From the NCBI GenBank assembly GCA_000149265.1, contig CH003048.1:348533-412532 (forward strand): a stretch of DNA of 64,000 bases. The letters are read 5' to 3'. Below are positions 1 through 11,047 of the stretch, one piece after another; within the stretch, counting starts at the first letter, position 1, and each line of letters opens with the position of its first letter. A program made the translations under genes and the position numbers. Below the pieces are notes generated by a model that was given only the letters and a program-made list of their open reading frames with translations, was not told the DNA's origin and did not search any database. This DNA is from Ciona savignyi. Its lineage: Eukaryota > Chordata > Ascidiacea > Phlebobranchia > Cionidae.

Positions 1-41
1 TTAGTCGATGTTGCGCACTTTCCTTTAGTTTCTTCAGACTG

Positions 42-653
42 TTAAAATTCGGCCACATCGGTACCAATATTTGACGACTCACCGGAACTGCCGCCTGAAG
101 TCTTCTTCCAATTAAAAGCGTATTTGAAACCGTCAGGTAAGGTTTTTATAGGTAATGCTGCGCGATGAATAAAGCAGTTAAGTGGTGTTACAACACAAGG
201 TGCTTTGTTCTTTACGAGCGCCTGGAATCCACTCTTCGCACATAACATGGCTGGTGCGCCATCAGTGCACACACCACACAAACTTGATCAACTTATGTTT
301 TCTTAAAATCCCCAACCTTAGCCATTACATCTTTTGCCTTTGTGGTGTTTTGTTTCTCTTTTACATTTTTCTCTGTTGAATAACGAACAAAGGACATTTG
401 TTTAAACAATGACTTCTTATCTTTAACTTCGGTGACCACTTGTTCTTTTATATCATTCGCCATAAGATCGATTCTTCTCTGAACAGTGTTGTCCGACAAA
501 GGAATTAATTGCCTTTATCTTCCTTTCACGTTCTTTATACAATATATTTCTAGCCAGAGCACTTGGCTTTACAAGAGTATCACCAATACTATGTGAGCCT
601 TTTTTTGTTTGGCATTTACCTGTACGTGCAAACGACCCACCCAGTCTTGTCAA
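42..653 (-). pseudogene. hAT transposase remnant, ZBED5/SCAND3-like middle part
   Basis: Read on the minus strand, three frame-shifted pieces follow one another in the order expected for the hAT transposases related to vertebrate ZBED5, SCAND3 and FAM200. The first (about 653-500) contains KKGSHSIGDTLVKPSAL. The second (about 499-330) begins MSDNTVQRRIDLMANDIKEQ. The third (281-42) contains CTDGAPAMLCAKSGFQALV followed by CFIHRAALPIKTLPD. In the family these segments lie between the BED zinc finger and the RNase-H-like catalytic core; the Asp in TDGAPAM is one of the catalytic acidic residues. The copy is dead: at least two frame changes, and it runs off the left end of the window. The matching BED finger lies at 2380-2517 on the same strand, so both are probably one copy separated by later insertions. 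Confidence 0.75.
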
Positions 654-763
654 GTTATTGACGCTTCAAACAAACCGTTTTCCAGTTTTTTAAACTAGGC
701 TACTCAATATCTTTTGACCTTAACGCCAGGGCGATTTTGTAATTTGGATGGTCGCAGTGGAAT

Positions 764-993
764 TAGAAGGATAGGATATTCATGTTTATCCCCGTGAATG
801 GGAAAAACCATGGGAACCGAGAGGAGCTATTGCAGTTGTGTTGTATATGATAGACCAGTTCATCCGCTGGGTTTAGCCAATGTCCGTAAAGTGCCTTTTC
901 CCAAGGACACAACCGACTAGCTAGCGACCAGTTTCTCACCTGCAACCTTTCGATTGACGCACTTAACCGCTAGGCTAGACCAACGGGCCGGAC
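764..993 (-). mobile_element. tRNA-derived SINE, family A
   Basis: One of several copies of a ~275-bp tRNA-derived SINE. Read on the minus strand, the head resembles a tRNA (GGTCTAGCGGTTAA-like A box, then CGAAAGGTTGCAGGT near the B box). The middle has the block TCCTTGGGCAAGGCACTTTAC that is common in invertebrate tRNA SINEs, here slightly mutated, and the tail is ggataaacatgaatatccta. Other copies lie at 3718-3990, 13584-13876 and 41371-41562, with fragments at 39955-39980 and 63375-63430. This copy has lost part of the middle and has small indels. No clear target duplication was seen. Confidence 0.8.
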
Positions 994-1410
994 AAAATAT
1001 TACTCTAAACATGAGACAGTTTGAGTCGGATGACTCGCTGTGGCCCTTTTAACTAATCACCTCCACTCAATTTTGTTTTGAGGACCGTAGACCATGCCGG
1101 TCAGGAGCACATTGTCGAGGTGGTGGTCCGTCACTGCGCAGAATGTGTCCTATAAACTTCAGTTTTTTCGTTGATCATGTCCTTCAGAAGACGATCACAG
1201 TTAAAATCCTTTGTAGTATGTATCTATTCGTTTGTTCTTTTCTCCGTCCAGCTAACGCGAAGAAGACTTCTGAAACACCAGAGCTTGAAGCTGACAATTC
1301 TCTTTTTGTCAGACTGCTTAAGAGACCAACATTCAGCTCCGTATGTAGCGATTGAGAAAACTAGATATAAGTAGACATTTTTTGGTTGTCAGTCTAATGT
1401 TTCTGTTTTT

Positions 1411-1910
1411 TCAAATTTTGGTTAATGAAACAGGAAGGTCCGGATTGAGGAAGCGTCCGGATTTTTCACTTTCTATGCGGACTCTGTCTACTAGTTCTTG
1501 AAGTTCTTCCATACTTCCGGCAGTAAGTGCTACGTCGTCCGCATATCTCAGGTTGGTTATTATATGTCCACTAACTTTTACAGTGCCAACGAAATCCCCT
1601 AAAGAATTCCTCAGCATGGCTTCCGAATAAACATTAAACAGAATCAGATAAGCCGTAGGTGGTTCTCATAGCTGCTTTTTGCTCACCGTACATTGTTTTT
1701 AGTAGAAGAATAATGTGATCAGAAAAACCCATGTCTTGCATGTTTTTTCCAAAGGATGTCATGAGCAACGGAGTCAAAAGCCTTGGTATAGTTAACAAAA
1801 CAGATATATCTCTGTTGTGTTCACGGGTGTTCTCTATGACCATTTTTAGATTCAAGATTTGGTTTCTCGTGCCTGAAACGTGATAGTATTGACGGTAAGG
1901 CCTCTATCTG
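1411..1910 (-). pseudogene. RTE-like LINE reverse transcriptase fragment
   Basis: The minus strand reads through central reverse-transcriptase motifs of a non-LTR retrotransposon. GTRNQILNLKMVIENTRE and REHNRDI are followed by KNMQDMGFSDHIILLLKTMY. After a junction at about 1630-1650 comes EAMLRNSLGDFVGTVKVSG, then LRYADDVALTAGS with the catalytic YADD, then EELQELVDRVRIESEKSG. The arrangement (INNLRYADD-like, ESEKSGL-like) resembles the RTE/BovB clade; that assignment is from memory of the family. The stretch with the RQG(C/D)xLSP motif, expected just before EAMLRN, is missing. A frame change also occurs near the first catalytic Asp (the FVDYxKAFD region reads out of frame). No endonuclease domain or 3' tail was seen. 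It separates the two halves of the hAT remnant at 42-653 and 2380-2517. Confidence 0.8.
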
Positions 1911-2210
1911 GTGCGACCTATACTTATATGAACAGCCGAGTCCTTAACATGGGAAACAGTGTTAACGCGCTGACCCGCATACTTGATATCTCACTTGGTT
2001 GATGGTACTTTATTACTGGATGAGCGTTCAGCGATCAGCGGTTTTCTATTATACAAATTTGACATAAATAAAACAACAAATTTGCTTACCAACTGTTTTT
2101 TACCGTATAGGTCTATTCAAATTCGGTAAAATTGTTTCAGTATAACGTGTCGGTAGAGGAATCAGAACAAAAAAGAAAGCAAACCACGCACGAGGTTGCG
2201 GAACTAGTAC

Positions 2211-2315
2211 GGTCGTGTGGCCAAATGGTTAACGCGACCGATACATATACCGACTACAATACAAAAACGGTCCGAGTAACGATCACATTATGGGTTCGAA
2301 ACTTGGCTCGGTAAA
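2211..2315 (+). mobile_element. tRNA-Ser-like SINE, family B
   Basis: The segment starts GTCGTGTGGCCAAATGGTTA, an A box very like that of serine tRNAs, and holds GGGTTCGAAACTTGG, a good B box, about 70 bases later. A similar sequence recurs at 52114-52210 (+), and in the reverse direction at 17461-17545, 21959-22043 and twice within 27545-27760. The inter-box segment (CGACCGATACAT, then ACGGTCC) is shared between copies but is not a canonical tRNA arm. This is therefore a SINE head rather than a functional tRNA gene. Confidence 0.7.
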
Positions 2316-2379
2316 AAAAAGGTTGCGGAACTATAAAGCAAAGCATAATAATTATTACTAAAAATGACGTCATAAGAAT

Positions 2380-2517
2380 AAACAGACGTTTCAAAAAACA
2401 ATAATTTTGAGCCAAAACGGATTTACAGATGTTACATTGACCCTTTTCCTCATTTCGATCAATGAATGAAAGAAACCCATACTTTATAAAATCTTGATAC
2501 AATTTTCTTTTTAGCAT
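2380..2517 (-). pseudogene. BED zinc finger of a hAT transposase
   Basis: The minus strand reads KRKLYQDFIKYGFLSF, then EEKGQCNICKSVLAQN. This matches the N-terminal BED-type zinc finger of ZBED5/SCAND3-like hAT transposases (pattern KYxxDYIKYGFT...CxxC). The two Cys of the finger are present; the His pair is lost because the frame degrades after residue ~40. Orientation and domain order match the remnant at 42-653, so this is probably its N-terminus, displaced by the LINE at 1411-1910 and the SINEs at 764-993 and 2211-2315. Confidence 0.65.
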
Positions 2518-2884
2518 GCTGAATTATTAAAATCGTTTTACTATTAAAAGTTAAAATGAATCATGTCTGAAATAAAAAAAATTAAAATATTCTACGCTTG
2601 TACGTACGTATTCAATGTTAGCTAATTATCTGTCTGACTCTGTCACGTAACGAAAACGAATCGCTGTTATGTATGTATATGCGCTGACAAATTTCAGGAA
2701 TTATCCAGAACAAAAAGCCATTATTCCACGTAATTCAAAAACTAACTAGTATCAGTGAGAAAACAGTAAATTATCTCGAAGGCAAATTTCTACTGCTGAA
2801 AAGTTTAAGGTACTAAAAGACTATTAACCTACAGCAACCTTCTGTGTTGCCTAATTGATATCCAGTTAAAAGTTTACAAATATA

Positions 2885-2930
2885 GTTGGTGTATGTATCG
2901 GTGGCGTTAACCATTCGGCTACTACATATG
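2885..2930 (-). mobile_element. fragment of SINE family B
   Basis: The reverse complement reads GTAGCCGAATGGTTAACGCC followed by ACCGATACATACACC. This is the A-box half of the tRNA-Ser-like SINE seen at 2211-2315. No B box follows. A short, old fragment. Confidence 0.5.
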
Positions 2931-3199
2931 AATGAATATTAATTGTTTACATATCAAATGTGTTGTCGTCTATCAGTCAGTCTGCAGTGTATACTTCCTG
3001 ACGAGATCTTAAGAATGCAGCGCCTCCATATCACCAAGTTATAATGCTTTAGAGCCGATTATCATTACTGGTACCAAATTTATTGCGAAATATTGGTACA
3101 TAATTACAATTCTTAAATCTATCAGTATACCGCATATAGATGAATCCTACTCTGAAGCTTAATGTTTTCGTGTAACGGCTAACTGTTGGACAAAGCTAT

Positions 3200-4140
3200 A
3201 AAAAAAGCATTGCAATGTGGATGTTTTTTTGCAAAAAGCTGCAAAAAACAAGTACTGCACAATGGTGTAAAATAGCAGATAACTTTTACTCTATATGGGA
3301 GTTTTAAAATTGTATTGGAGCTATTGAAGGGAAGCATGTGCAGATTCAAGCACCAATCAATTCTGGAAGCTTGTACTATAATTAATTATAAACACACTTT
3401 TAGTAGCTAATTATTGTTTTGCATTTGTTGAGGTTGGTTGGTGGTATACTTAAACTTCAAATTTTGGCAAGGCTTTGTATAATGACACCCTAAATTTTAC
3501 CATTATCCATCATTTCTCTACCGTATGTAGTAATTGTAGCAGATGAAGCTAAAAAAACTAATATAATTGGACCATATCCTGGAAGAAATTTGACCTTAAA
3601 AAGAAAGTTTTCAACTACCGCTTGTCTAGAGCAGCAGCAAGAAGGGTCATAGAAAATGCTTTTGGCATACTATCGACAAAATGAAGAATTTTCCCAAAAC
3701 CGATTGTTGCTAACCCGGCCCGTTGGTCTAGCGGTTAAAGTGCGTCGCCTTTCAATCGAAAGGTTGCAGGTGCAAAACTGGTCGCTAGCTAGTCGGTTGT
3801 GTCCTTGGGCAAGGGACTTTACGGACATTGCCTGAACCCAGCGGATTAATGGATACTACCAAATTGAAGGAAAGTATCATATACAACACACTGCAATAGT
3901 TCCGGTAACCCGAGGATGGGCGCGAGGTGATCTGACGATTGCCCGTGCGTTAACCCCCTCGGTTTGGGATAAACATGAATATCCTATCCTATGCCAGAAA
4001 AGGTCGAACAATATATCAAAGGTAAATGTTGTATCCACAACGACTTTAAAAGCTGCCTTGCCGCTGAAAGACAATATTGCCCACCAAACTTGGTAGATTG
4101 TGAAGATCAAAATGGTAATGTAATTCATTGCACATATGGC
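3200..4140 (+). pseudogene. PIF/Harbinger (HARBI1-like) transposase, split by a SINE
   Basis: Readable blocks in HARBI1 order: WCKIADNFYSIWEF; CIGAIEGKHVQIQAPINSGS (the first catalytic motif, normally GAxDGKHV); LPYVVVADEAKKTN (second catalytic Asp) followed by IGPYPGRNLTLKRK; FNYRLSRA in another frame; ARRVIENAFGIL (catalytic Glu). Last come PEKVEQYIKGKCCIHN and CPPNLVDCEDQNGNVI, which is the usual C-terminus. PIF/Harbinger transposases cut and paste DNA with a DDE centre. Here the first Asp has become Glu, several frames shift, and a family A SINE sits at 3718-3990 between IVANP and EKVEQYI. Apart from that insertion the protein reads on correctly, so the SINE entered a recognisable copy. 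No terminal repeats were located. Confidence 0.85.
3718..3990 (+). mobile_element. SINE family A inserted in a Harbinger transposase
   Basis: This is the best forward copy of the family. It starts gcccgttggtctagcggtta (A box), continues cgaaaggttgcaggtgcaaa (decayed B box), then gtccttgggcaaggg, and ends with gggataaacatgaatatcct and a short repeat of atcct. It interrupts the Harbinger reading frame between Pro and Glu of ANPEKVEQ. A clean target duplication was not found. The tRNA species it came from is uncertain. Confidence 0.8.
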
Positions 4141-4834
4141 GTGCGGAAGAACAAAAACTCCTCCATCACAAATTAAACTGTCAATGACGTAATATGGGAA
4201 ATCCCATAACATAAAATGCATATTTGCTCATAACTTTTTAACAAAAAAATATTGGAAGAAACTTATTTGAATTAAGATATTCCTAAAATCGACTTCAGCT
4301 CCCCTTTAAATGTAGGTTGCATTAAGTTATTTAGGTTACGCAATCGGTTGGTTATGTATTCGTAATATATGAAAGACACCAACCAGATGGTTGCAGTAAT
4401 TAAACCATTTTATTAATATTAAAGCACAGAATTAAGAATAAAAAATATGCAGAAATGTCGTTTTACATGCACAATAATATCACAACATTCGTGAAACACT
4501 TTTTCCGTATGGGATGGTTATACTCATATTTAAAACAATATAGTACTGTTTCAGGAAAATCAGTCACTGAAATGCGCTTACTTGGTCCATGGGCTATATA
4601 TACTATCTTTAAACGTGACACTTAAAAGTACCATTGGCGTCTTTTGCTTATGAGCATACACATATTGTTAAAGCTAGCAATTTTGCTAAGGTTTTTGAAA
4701 TAACTATGTTTAGCTTCAAAGCGCATAGACCAAAATAAAAAAGGAGGGCATACGTTTTCAATATTCCCAGGAATGTGAACAAGATAGTGTTGTTTAGGAA
4801 TTATGTTGAGTTATCAGGCATTTTTCTTTAATCT

Positions 4835-7800
4835 TCGGTGATTTATTTCCCAAAGATAGCCCTTATTTGGATTTAATCCTTTATCTATTACTGATTTTGG
4901 ATCTTTAAGTCAATTAGGCCAATTGGAAGACATAATCTTTGCTCATCATACTTTGCTTAAGAAAATTTTCCCTAATAGTAGACTAGTAAATAAGCACCAT
5001 CATTTAGTCCACTATCCAAGATGTATCCGGATGTTTGGCCCAGAGTCAGGTCAGACACAGCACACACAATATGTAATTTTAAAAATATATGCAAGTTACT
5101 AGCACTTAAAAACCAGTTTCAGCAATGTTTTAATTTTTGCAAGTAAACTTGAATTTGCCAACGACATTACTCTTGGTGAAGGTACAGTAGAAGTCATTGA
5201 TATCTTTCATATTGTAAATTACTGCAAGAAAAATTTAGTCGCATCTGTGACTGTAATATAAAACAAGACAAGTTACTGTTAACAATATTTGTCTATCTCC
5301 TGCTGTACCGCATAGCGATGATAATTTGCCTTCCTTTGGGAAGATCATCAGAGTGTTTTTGGTTAATAAAAAAGTGTATTCTTTGGTTAATCAATGCTAT
5401 ACTGAATGCTTTGAATTTTCGTTACATGCTTATGCTAAACAAATTGATTCAAAACAACCAATCATTGCCGCATATGAGTACTTGGAAAGATTTTTGGCAT
5501 ATAATACGAAGGTTCCTTTAAATTACAGTAGAAGTTAACACTTTATTGTACCTAAACATAATGTACGAGGCTTTTTTTACCATATATTTATTTGCCTTAA
5601 TTTTAAGTCATTTCTGTGTTCTGTTTTAGGTAAACAAGTGGATGGTATGACTTTATTGAACCTTAATGAAGATGACTTAAAGCTGATTGGATTCAGCACC
5701 TTGGTCCAAAGAAAGACAGTTTTGAGGATATTGAACAAAAAAAGTAAAAGAGAAGGCTTCTCTTGCTGTGCATGTACATAGCCAAAACGAATCGGTGAGA
5801 AATATAAGAATGATGTAACATCTCTATAACGCATAAAGTTCACATCGTTTGATGCTGTTGGTGCGCCGTCCTTGATTGCCCCTGATATCAGATCAGGCAT
5901 TCCCACAAGGTCGTGACGTCAGAACACGCCTTTATTTATTGCCTCGTTTCCTCGTTTTTTCCTTTATTGTGTTTATACTGAACCACTGAATTTGTTAGTG
6001 TCGAAGGTCTTTATACTGAACGTTAATGATATTTGCTACCGAATCTTACGTTATTTACCTGCAAGCTAATCAGTTGGTAAGTTTTTATGTTATTCTTTTA
6101 TGAACTGATTTACTGACTATATTTTGATTGTATTTAGTTTATTTATAGAAAACCGCCATTAAAGAAAGTAAAAAAGATTTGCGCGTTTAAGCTGATTAAA
6201 GAAAGACAATTTGCGTTAATAGAAATAAACGCACCACTAGTGTCGTAGTGTGATTCTGGGCGAAGTGCAGGTCGCCCACAAGAAAGAATCTACAGTACAT
6301 CTACATGTACTGTGCATAAATATAATATCACTAGTTGCCCATGGCTTATATCACTTTAAATAGTGTTTGGTGTGTATTGAATGAAAACTTATGTAATCTG
6401 AAAAAGTTTTTTTTGCAAAGATCATGAAAGTCAAGAACTATTGAATGAAATTGAATTACTCGGCTTTCTTAATAACCGAAATAGAAAACTTTTTATAAAA
6501 ATGTGCACGGATATCTTAAATGAAACTGATGTGGAACATAGATACAAAAGAAAGTAAGGTGTAGATAATAACAATCATAAAATATATTTTTTTTACATTT
6601 TAACTGACTTAATTCATATATAATCAATTTTTTTTAGTTAACCCCCGAACCACATGAAGACTGAAATGGCTGTAGCAATTGTGGACTGCTTTCCTTAATT
6701 AAAATGTGAATTGGAGGGCTCCTTGGGCTATGTAAGTAAATTTACTACTGTTCAATGCTTTAAATCCTAAATGTTGTTTTATAAATGTACGATTTTTTTG
6801 GTGCGATTTTCCATTTTTAACTACTGTTATTATAAATGGCATATGTGCTGTGTTTAAATATTTATCACCTTGTTTATTGGTATTTTGTTGTTCAGGAACA
6901 ATATTATGATCATCTCTCTGGGGGTGGTTCTATTGAGAACCGTCTTAAACCCAAGAAAATGCCTTTGGAAGAAACGGCAAATAAAAAACGTAAATATTCA
7001 ATGATATCGGAGTCCAGCAGTGGAGAATCTTTTCTGGAAATTAGTATCGATTCTGACAGCACGGTGGATATGAGAAACTCCGAAGAAGTGATGCCAATTA
7101 AAAAAGAAAAGGTGTTTTTTTTTCATATAAATAATACATCTATATATTTATTAGTGGGTTTAGTATGAGATCCAGCTAAGCAGTGGTAAAATTGTTTCAA
7201 CTTTGTAAATTAAGTCGTTTTTTTAATATTGAAGGTAGTAATGTGGTTGAGGAAAGCTGTACCAAGCGCTGACAACATACAACTGATTTATGAAGAAATG
7301 CTTTTTTTGATTATCGACGGCAGGAAATAACAGCTGACCAGCCATCAATTACAAGTATCTTACAGCACTATCTATCCTCAATTTGTTGACGTTGATCAAG
7401 GTGCTTTGGTAAGAAACAGCATCACAATGTTTTGGTTGGTAATATGAATGTAATTAAATTATTTAATCTTAAATTGTGTTAATTGCTTTTTTAATTAACC
7501 GTTGCAGCTAACTTGAAGGCAATAATGGTCTTACAAAAAATGTTGCCGCCACTAAATACAAAAGCTAAAGAATCCGAAGCATTTGCTGTTATTGTGTTTA
7601 AAGGGTTAGTAAGTAGTGTGTTAAACAGTTGTGTAATAATTTGTATTTCGGGACGTGGCGTAATCCACAATAATAAAATTAATACATGGTTAAAGTTAAA
7701 TGACTCTTGCCCACAGTACAGTTGCCAAAGCTATAATAGTGTCCGTGTGTTATGGTAGAAACCATGTGTTGTTCATTTTTGTACAAACCACTAGATTTAT

Positions 7801-8230
7801 TTCTCTAGGTTGGAGCGAAGTGTGTAAAATGCCTTCACCGCTTTTCCATTGGTAAACTGTTGTTGCGCAATACTGGTTAAATAAAAGTAAACTAATTTGT
7901 GCTTTGTGCAAAGAAAGGCTGAGTAGTAACAGGACTTTTTTTTAAATTAAGGCTGGATGTGACCCCAACAAGGTTGCAAACGAAAAATCTGCAAATCTTC
8001 AGCAACCGTTTTTATTGGCGACAGGCAGCCAAACTAGACCCAACGATTTTTTTCTTATTCTGGACCATACTGCATTGCCTGCCAGTTGGGAACAACGTGC
8101 TGTCTGCTATACACAGATTGTTTGCATCCTTCTGGGTGTTTGGTATCGAGTACTATATCCTAGGCTCACAGACACCCTTTTAAAATTTTTGAAAATCTTT
8201 GTTGTTGCAGAAAACCCCTATGTCCTGTAG
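4835..8230 (+). pseudogene. Decayed multi-exon gene with a SAM domain (SAMD3-like family)
   Basis: Successive plus-strand blocks look like one multi-exon gene. 4888-5048 reads LEDIIFAHHTLLKKIFPNS, then NKHHHLVHYPRCIRMFGP. 5060-5540 contains ICKLLALKNQFQQCFNF, FANDITLGEGT and CYTECFEFSLHAYA. 5630-5745, after TTCTGTTTTAG, encodes the second half of a SAM domain (VDGMTLLNLNEDDLKLIGFS). 6416-6554 has ELLGFLNNRNRKLFIKM and a GTAAGG donor. 6639-6733 is bounded by TTTTTTTTAG and GTAAGT. 6894-7111 begins after TTGTTCAG with EQYYDHLSGGGSIENRLK. 7235-7410 holds AVPSADNIQLIYEE and ends DVDQGAL with a GTAAGA donor. 7508-7604 reads NLKAIMVLQKMLPPL. 7953-8230 has LLATGSQTRPNDFFLILDHT, ending in TAG. The family appears as many copies in fish and invertebrate genomes, annotated SAMD3-like; its role is unknown and it may be transposon-borne. 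Frameshifts and stops in at least four blocks make this a pseudogene. Confidence 0.75.
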
Positions 8231-8232
8231 AT

Positions 8233-8585
8233 CAGCGTTTCTCAAACTATGGTTCGCGACCCACCGGTGGGTCGTGAAAAGTTAAATAAATTTGTTTCCC
8301 TTTACAATGTTTTTATTAATAGAGCTAGTGCACTCGTCTCGTCAAAAATGACAATTACGGCGGATCCTATGCTATTCTTTCCATAAAAGTATAAGCACAT
8401 TTTTCATTTATTTCACCGTGTCCGCGTGAGCGTAAAATATTTGCCTGGGATACATAATTCCAGAGGTGTGTTCCTTTGCAACGATAGCGTAACCTAGAAA
8501 CCAACAACAACTATGACAGTTAAGTAGGCCATAAATTGTGGTAATTCATAGTGGGTCACAACTCTAAAAAGTTTGAGAACCACTG
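8233..8585. mobile_element. hAT MITE
   Basis: It begins CAGCGTTTCTCAAACTATGG and ends AAGTTTGAGAACCACTG, inverted termini typical of the hAT superfamily. The left subterminal region carries the palindrome CGACCCACCGGTGGGTCG. The flanks ctgtagat and tgttagat are a degraded 8-bp target duplication (5 of 8 match). The interior shares TTCCTTTGCAACGATAGCG with the copy at 9845-10150, so the two are one family. It sits directly after the last exon of the SAM-domain pseudogene. No coding potential. Confidence 0.85.
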
Positions 8586-8908
8586 TGTTAGATCATGATG
8601 ACCGCTGTTTTTTCAGGAACCCAATAAAACTTTGCTGTCTTTTGATTGTGTTATTAAGCGTGATGTTCATCATTTACTTGTTCTTATTCCACCTTTAATA
8701 AACCAACCAATTTTGTATATATGTTGTGCAGTATCCATTTAACCTAATTTTTTTTAACTCTTATAAAGAGTGGGTTAATGACTGATTAAAAGAATCGCGG
8801 TTTGACTCATATTCCAGTCACTCGTTTTTAAATATTTACTGTTTGAAAAAGTGATTTTGACTAAAAATTTTGGTTTGACTCTATTAAAGGAGTTATTAAG
8901 TTGACTCT

Positions 8909-9100
8909 TTAAACGATTGGGAGCTTCGAGTCTAAAAAATACTTTTTTAGAGTGTATGGTTTTAGTCTCCGTAAAACACTAAACGAACGTTCTGCTTCAC
9001 ACGAAGATGTTGACAAAACAATATAGGTGACTAGAGCTGAATAAAGACTGGGTGCCATGTCTTTAAACATCGGTGCTTCCATCATGTGCTGCCCTAGCAC
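8909..9100 (-). pseudogene. hAT transposase C-terminal dimerisation fragment
   Basis: The minus strand encodes YSALVTYIVLSTSSCEAERS followed by FSVLRRLKPYTLKK. This matches the hAT C-terminal dimerisation domain (consensus: small residues, then SxxAERSFSxLRRIK). Only this ~60-residue piece is recognisable; the catalytic core is not seen on either side. It has no relation in frame or position to the MITEs next to it. Confidence 0.75.
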
Positions 9101-9525
9101 ATCGACTTTAAAATCTAGTCGTCGACAACGAGCTAACCACTGACAACGTTCGCGAGTGTTGTTACCACACGCCCAATCCTTGAAATAAAAATCGCTTTAT
9201 TTTCATTATTATTTTTTCTTATATTGTTTGGTTTGAAGATTCTTCTAATACAACCTATATAAGATTACAAAACAACTATAAATTTAAAATAAAACGAGTA
9301 AATAAATAAAATATAACACTAGTTACCACTGTGTTACTTTTGTTGGCAGTGAGAAAACGCAAATATTAGGTATACACTTTGAACTAAACATTAGTAGGGG
9401 CAGGAATGTTTGCCTTTTAAGGCCCGTTACTTCAACTATAATCAATTAATCGGAGTAACGTAATGAAAAATACTGATATACAACACAATTTCGAAAAAAA
9501 GAATAATTACCTGTAATGCTGACAT

Positions 9526-10390
9526 TAAGCCTATTTACATGGGCAATTTTTGCGAGTTAACTCGCATCGCTAACCCGGTTAAATTTGACGCACGCATTGC
9601 GTCATCACGGTTCAGTGATTATGCGGGTTTCCAATCGGGTTTTCCTAACTCGCTCGCGCATGGTAGGTTAACTCGCATTCGTCATTCATTTGGATACCAG
9701 CATCTTCAGGAAGGTTTTTAATGTTTCGTTTTGAGTTATGCTTGTGGGATGACTGAAGTGAAATTACTGTAATCATAACTATTATTTTTTTTCTTTTTAT
9801 ACTTTATGTGGTGTGTTAAACGTAGGAATATTTATAGCCTAACCCAGCGTTTCTCAAACTGTGGGTCGCGACCCACCGGTGGGTCGCGAAAGGAATCTTG
9901 GTGGGTCGTGAAAAATTATAGAAAGCTCTGATTAACTATACTGGCTATTTCCTATACAAAAATCAAGTGGAAATTATCAAAATTGTGACATCACACAATC
10001 TTGAATCGTGGCGTGATCCCAGAGGTATGTTCCTTTGCAACGATAGCGTAACCTAGAAACCAACACCAACTATATATAAAGTTAAGTGGGTCGCCATAAA
10101 TTGTGGTAATTAATAGTGGGTCCCAACTCTAAAAAGTTTGAGAACCACTGGCCTAACCTATATAAAATTTCCTTCATTTGTATAAACAAAATAACTGTGA
10201 ACTTTTTCGTGCAACATTTTTTTGAAATTGTACAAAATTAGAAGATTAATTAACAAACAACAACTAAATGCGGGTTACATAAACGCTCCATGTAAATTGA
10301 ACTGCTTAGCGCGTAAAGAGAGGGAATGCCCACGATGCGAACTAAAGCGAGTTAACTCGCATCGCAAACCCGATCATGTAAATAGGCTTA
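9526..10390. mobile_element. MITE with TAAGCCTATTTACATG termini, hosting a hAT MITE
   Basis: The left end reads TAAGCCTATTTACATG and the right end is its inverted copy (CATGTAAATAGGCTTA). Just inside each end is the palindrome GCGAGTTAACTCGC followed by ATCGC. The element is ~865 bp, of which 306 bp is the hAT MITE 9845-10150, so the original was ~560 bp. The target duplication is uncertain: the flanks do not give an unambiguous direct repeat. The superfamily is not determined. Confidence 0.65.
9845..10150. mobile_element. hAT MITE with perfect 8-bp TSD
   Basis: Termini CAGCGTTTCTCAAACTGTGG and AAGTTTGAGAACCACTG. It is flanked on both sides by gcctaacc (9837-9844 and 10151-10158), an exact 8-bp target duplication diagnostic of hAT. 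Same family as 8233-8585; non-coding. Nested inside the element 9526-10390, hence younger than it. Confidence 0.95.
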
Positions 10391-11047
10391 TTGTAACTAT
10401 ATGTGCCATAGATTTCCGGTGTTTTTTAATGCACTGTCTTCCTTTTCCTTATATTCTAACCAACCTTTCACACTCAAGACCCAAAAAACTCTCCATATCC
10501 TTTTTACTTACTCTCTTTAAACACAAGAGGCACAGTAGCATGAACCATCTGGGTTCATCCTCATGAAACTAAATTCATCGAACCACTGACGCTGGGCTGA
10601 CCTTCCTGATGAATCCTTGGGCATGTTTAAAGGTAGAGATAAACTACATGCATGGCGTTTCAATGTCTGCCGACGTGGACGTGGTACGGATGCCCGGTTC
10701 TTCCAGTTTACTATTACTGCTACTGGGCACTTGGAGATTACATTTCATGCTAGGCTCATTTCTCGGCCTTTTCCTGGAGGGCGCGAAGAACAATTCAATT
10801 CTTGCTTGGCTCATGTTTACTCAGTTACTTTCTTACTGTATAGCGCTACGTTTTATTTATTGTATTGCACTACTAATCTTTCCATGAATCACGCAATAAT
10901 CGATCGGTTGGTCCCTTATTTAGAACCCCAATTGTAATATGACATAATAATTTTCATAATGAAACGTGTTATCAGTCATGCTTACAGCGCGTGGTCGTGT
11001 CCAAAGTTCATGGTTTGTATTGCAGTTAGCCATGGCTTAGTCTAAGC

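Noticed and set aside
2211..2315. Functional serine tRNA gene (also considered at 52114-52210).
   Set aside because: A and B boxes are present, but the acceptor and anticodon stems do not form and the sequence recurs as dispersed degenerate copies, so it is a SINE head.
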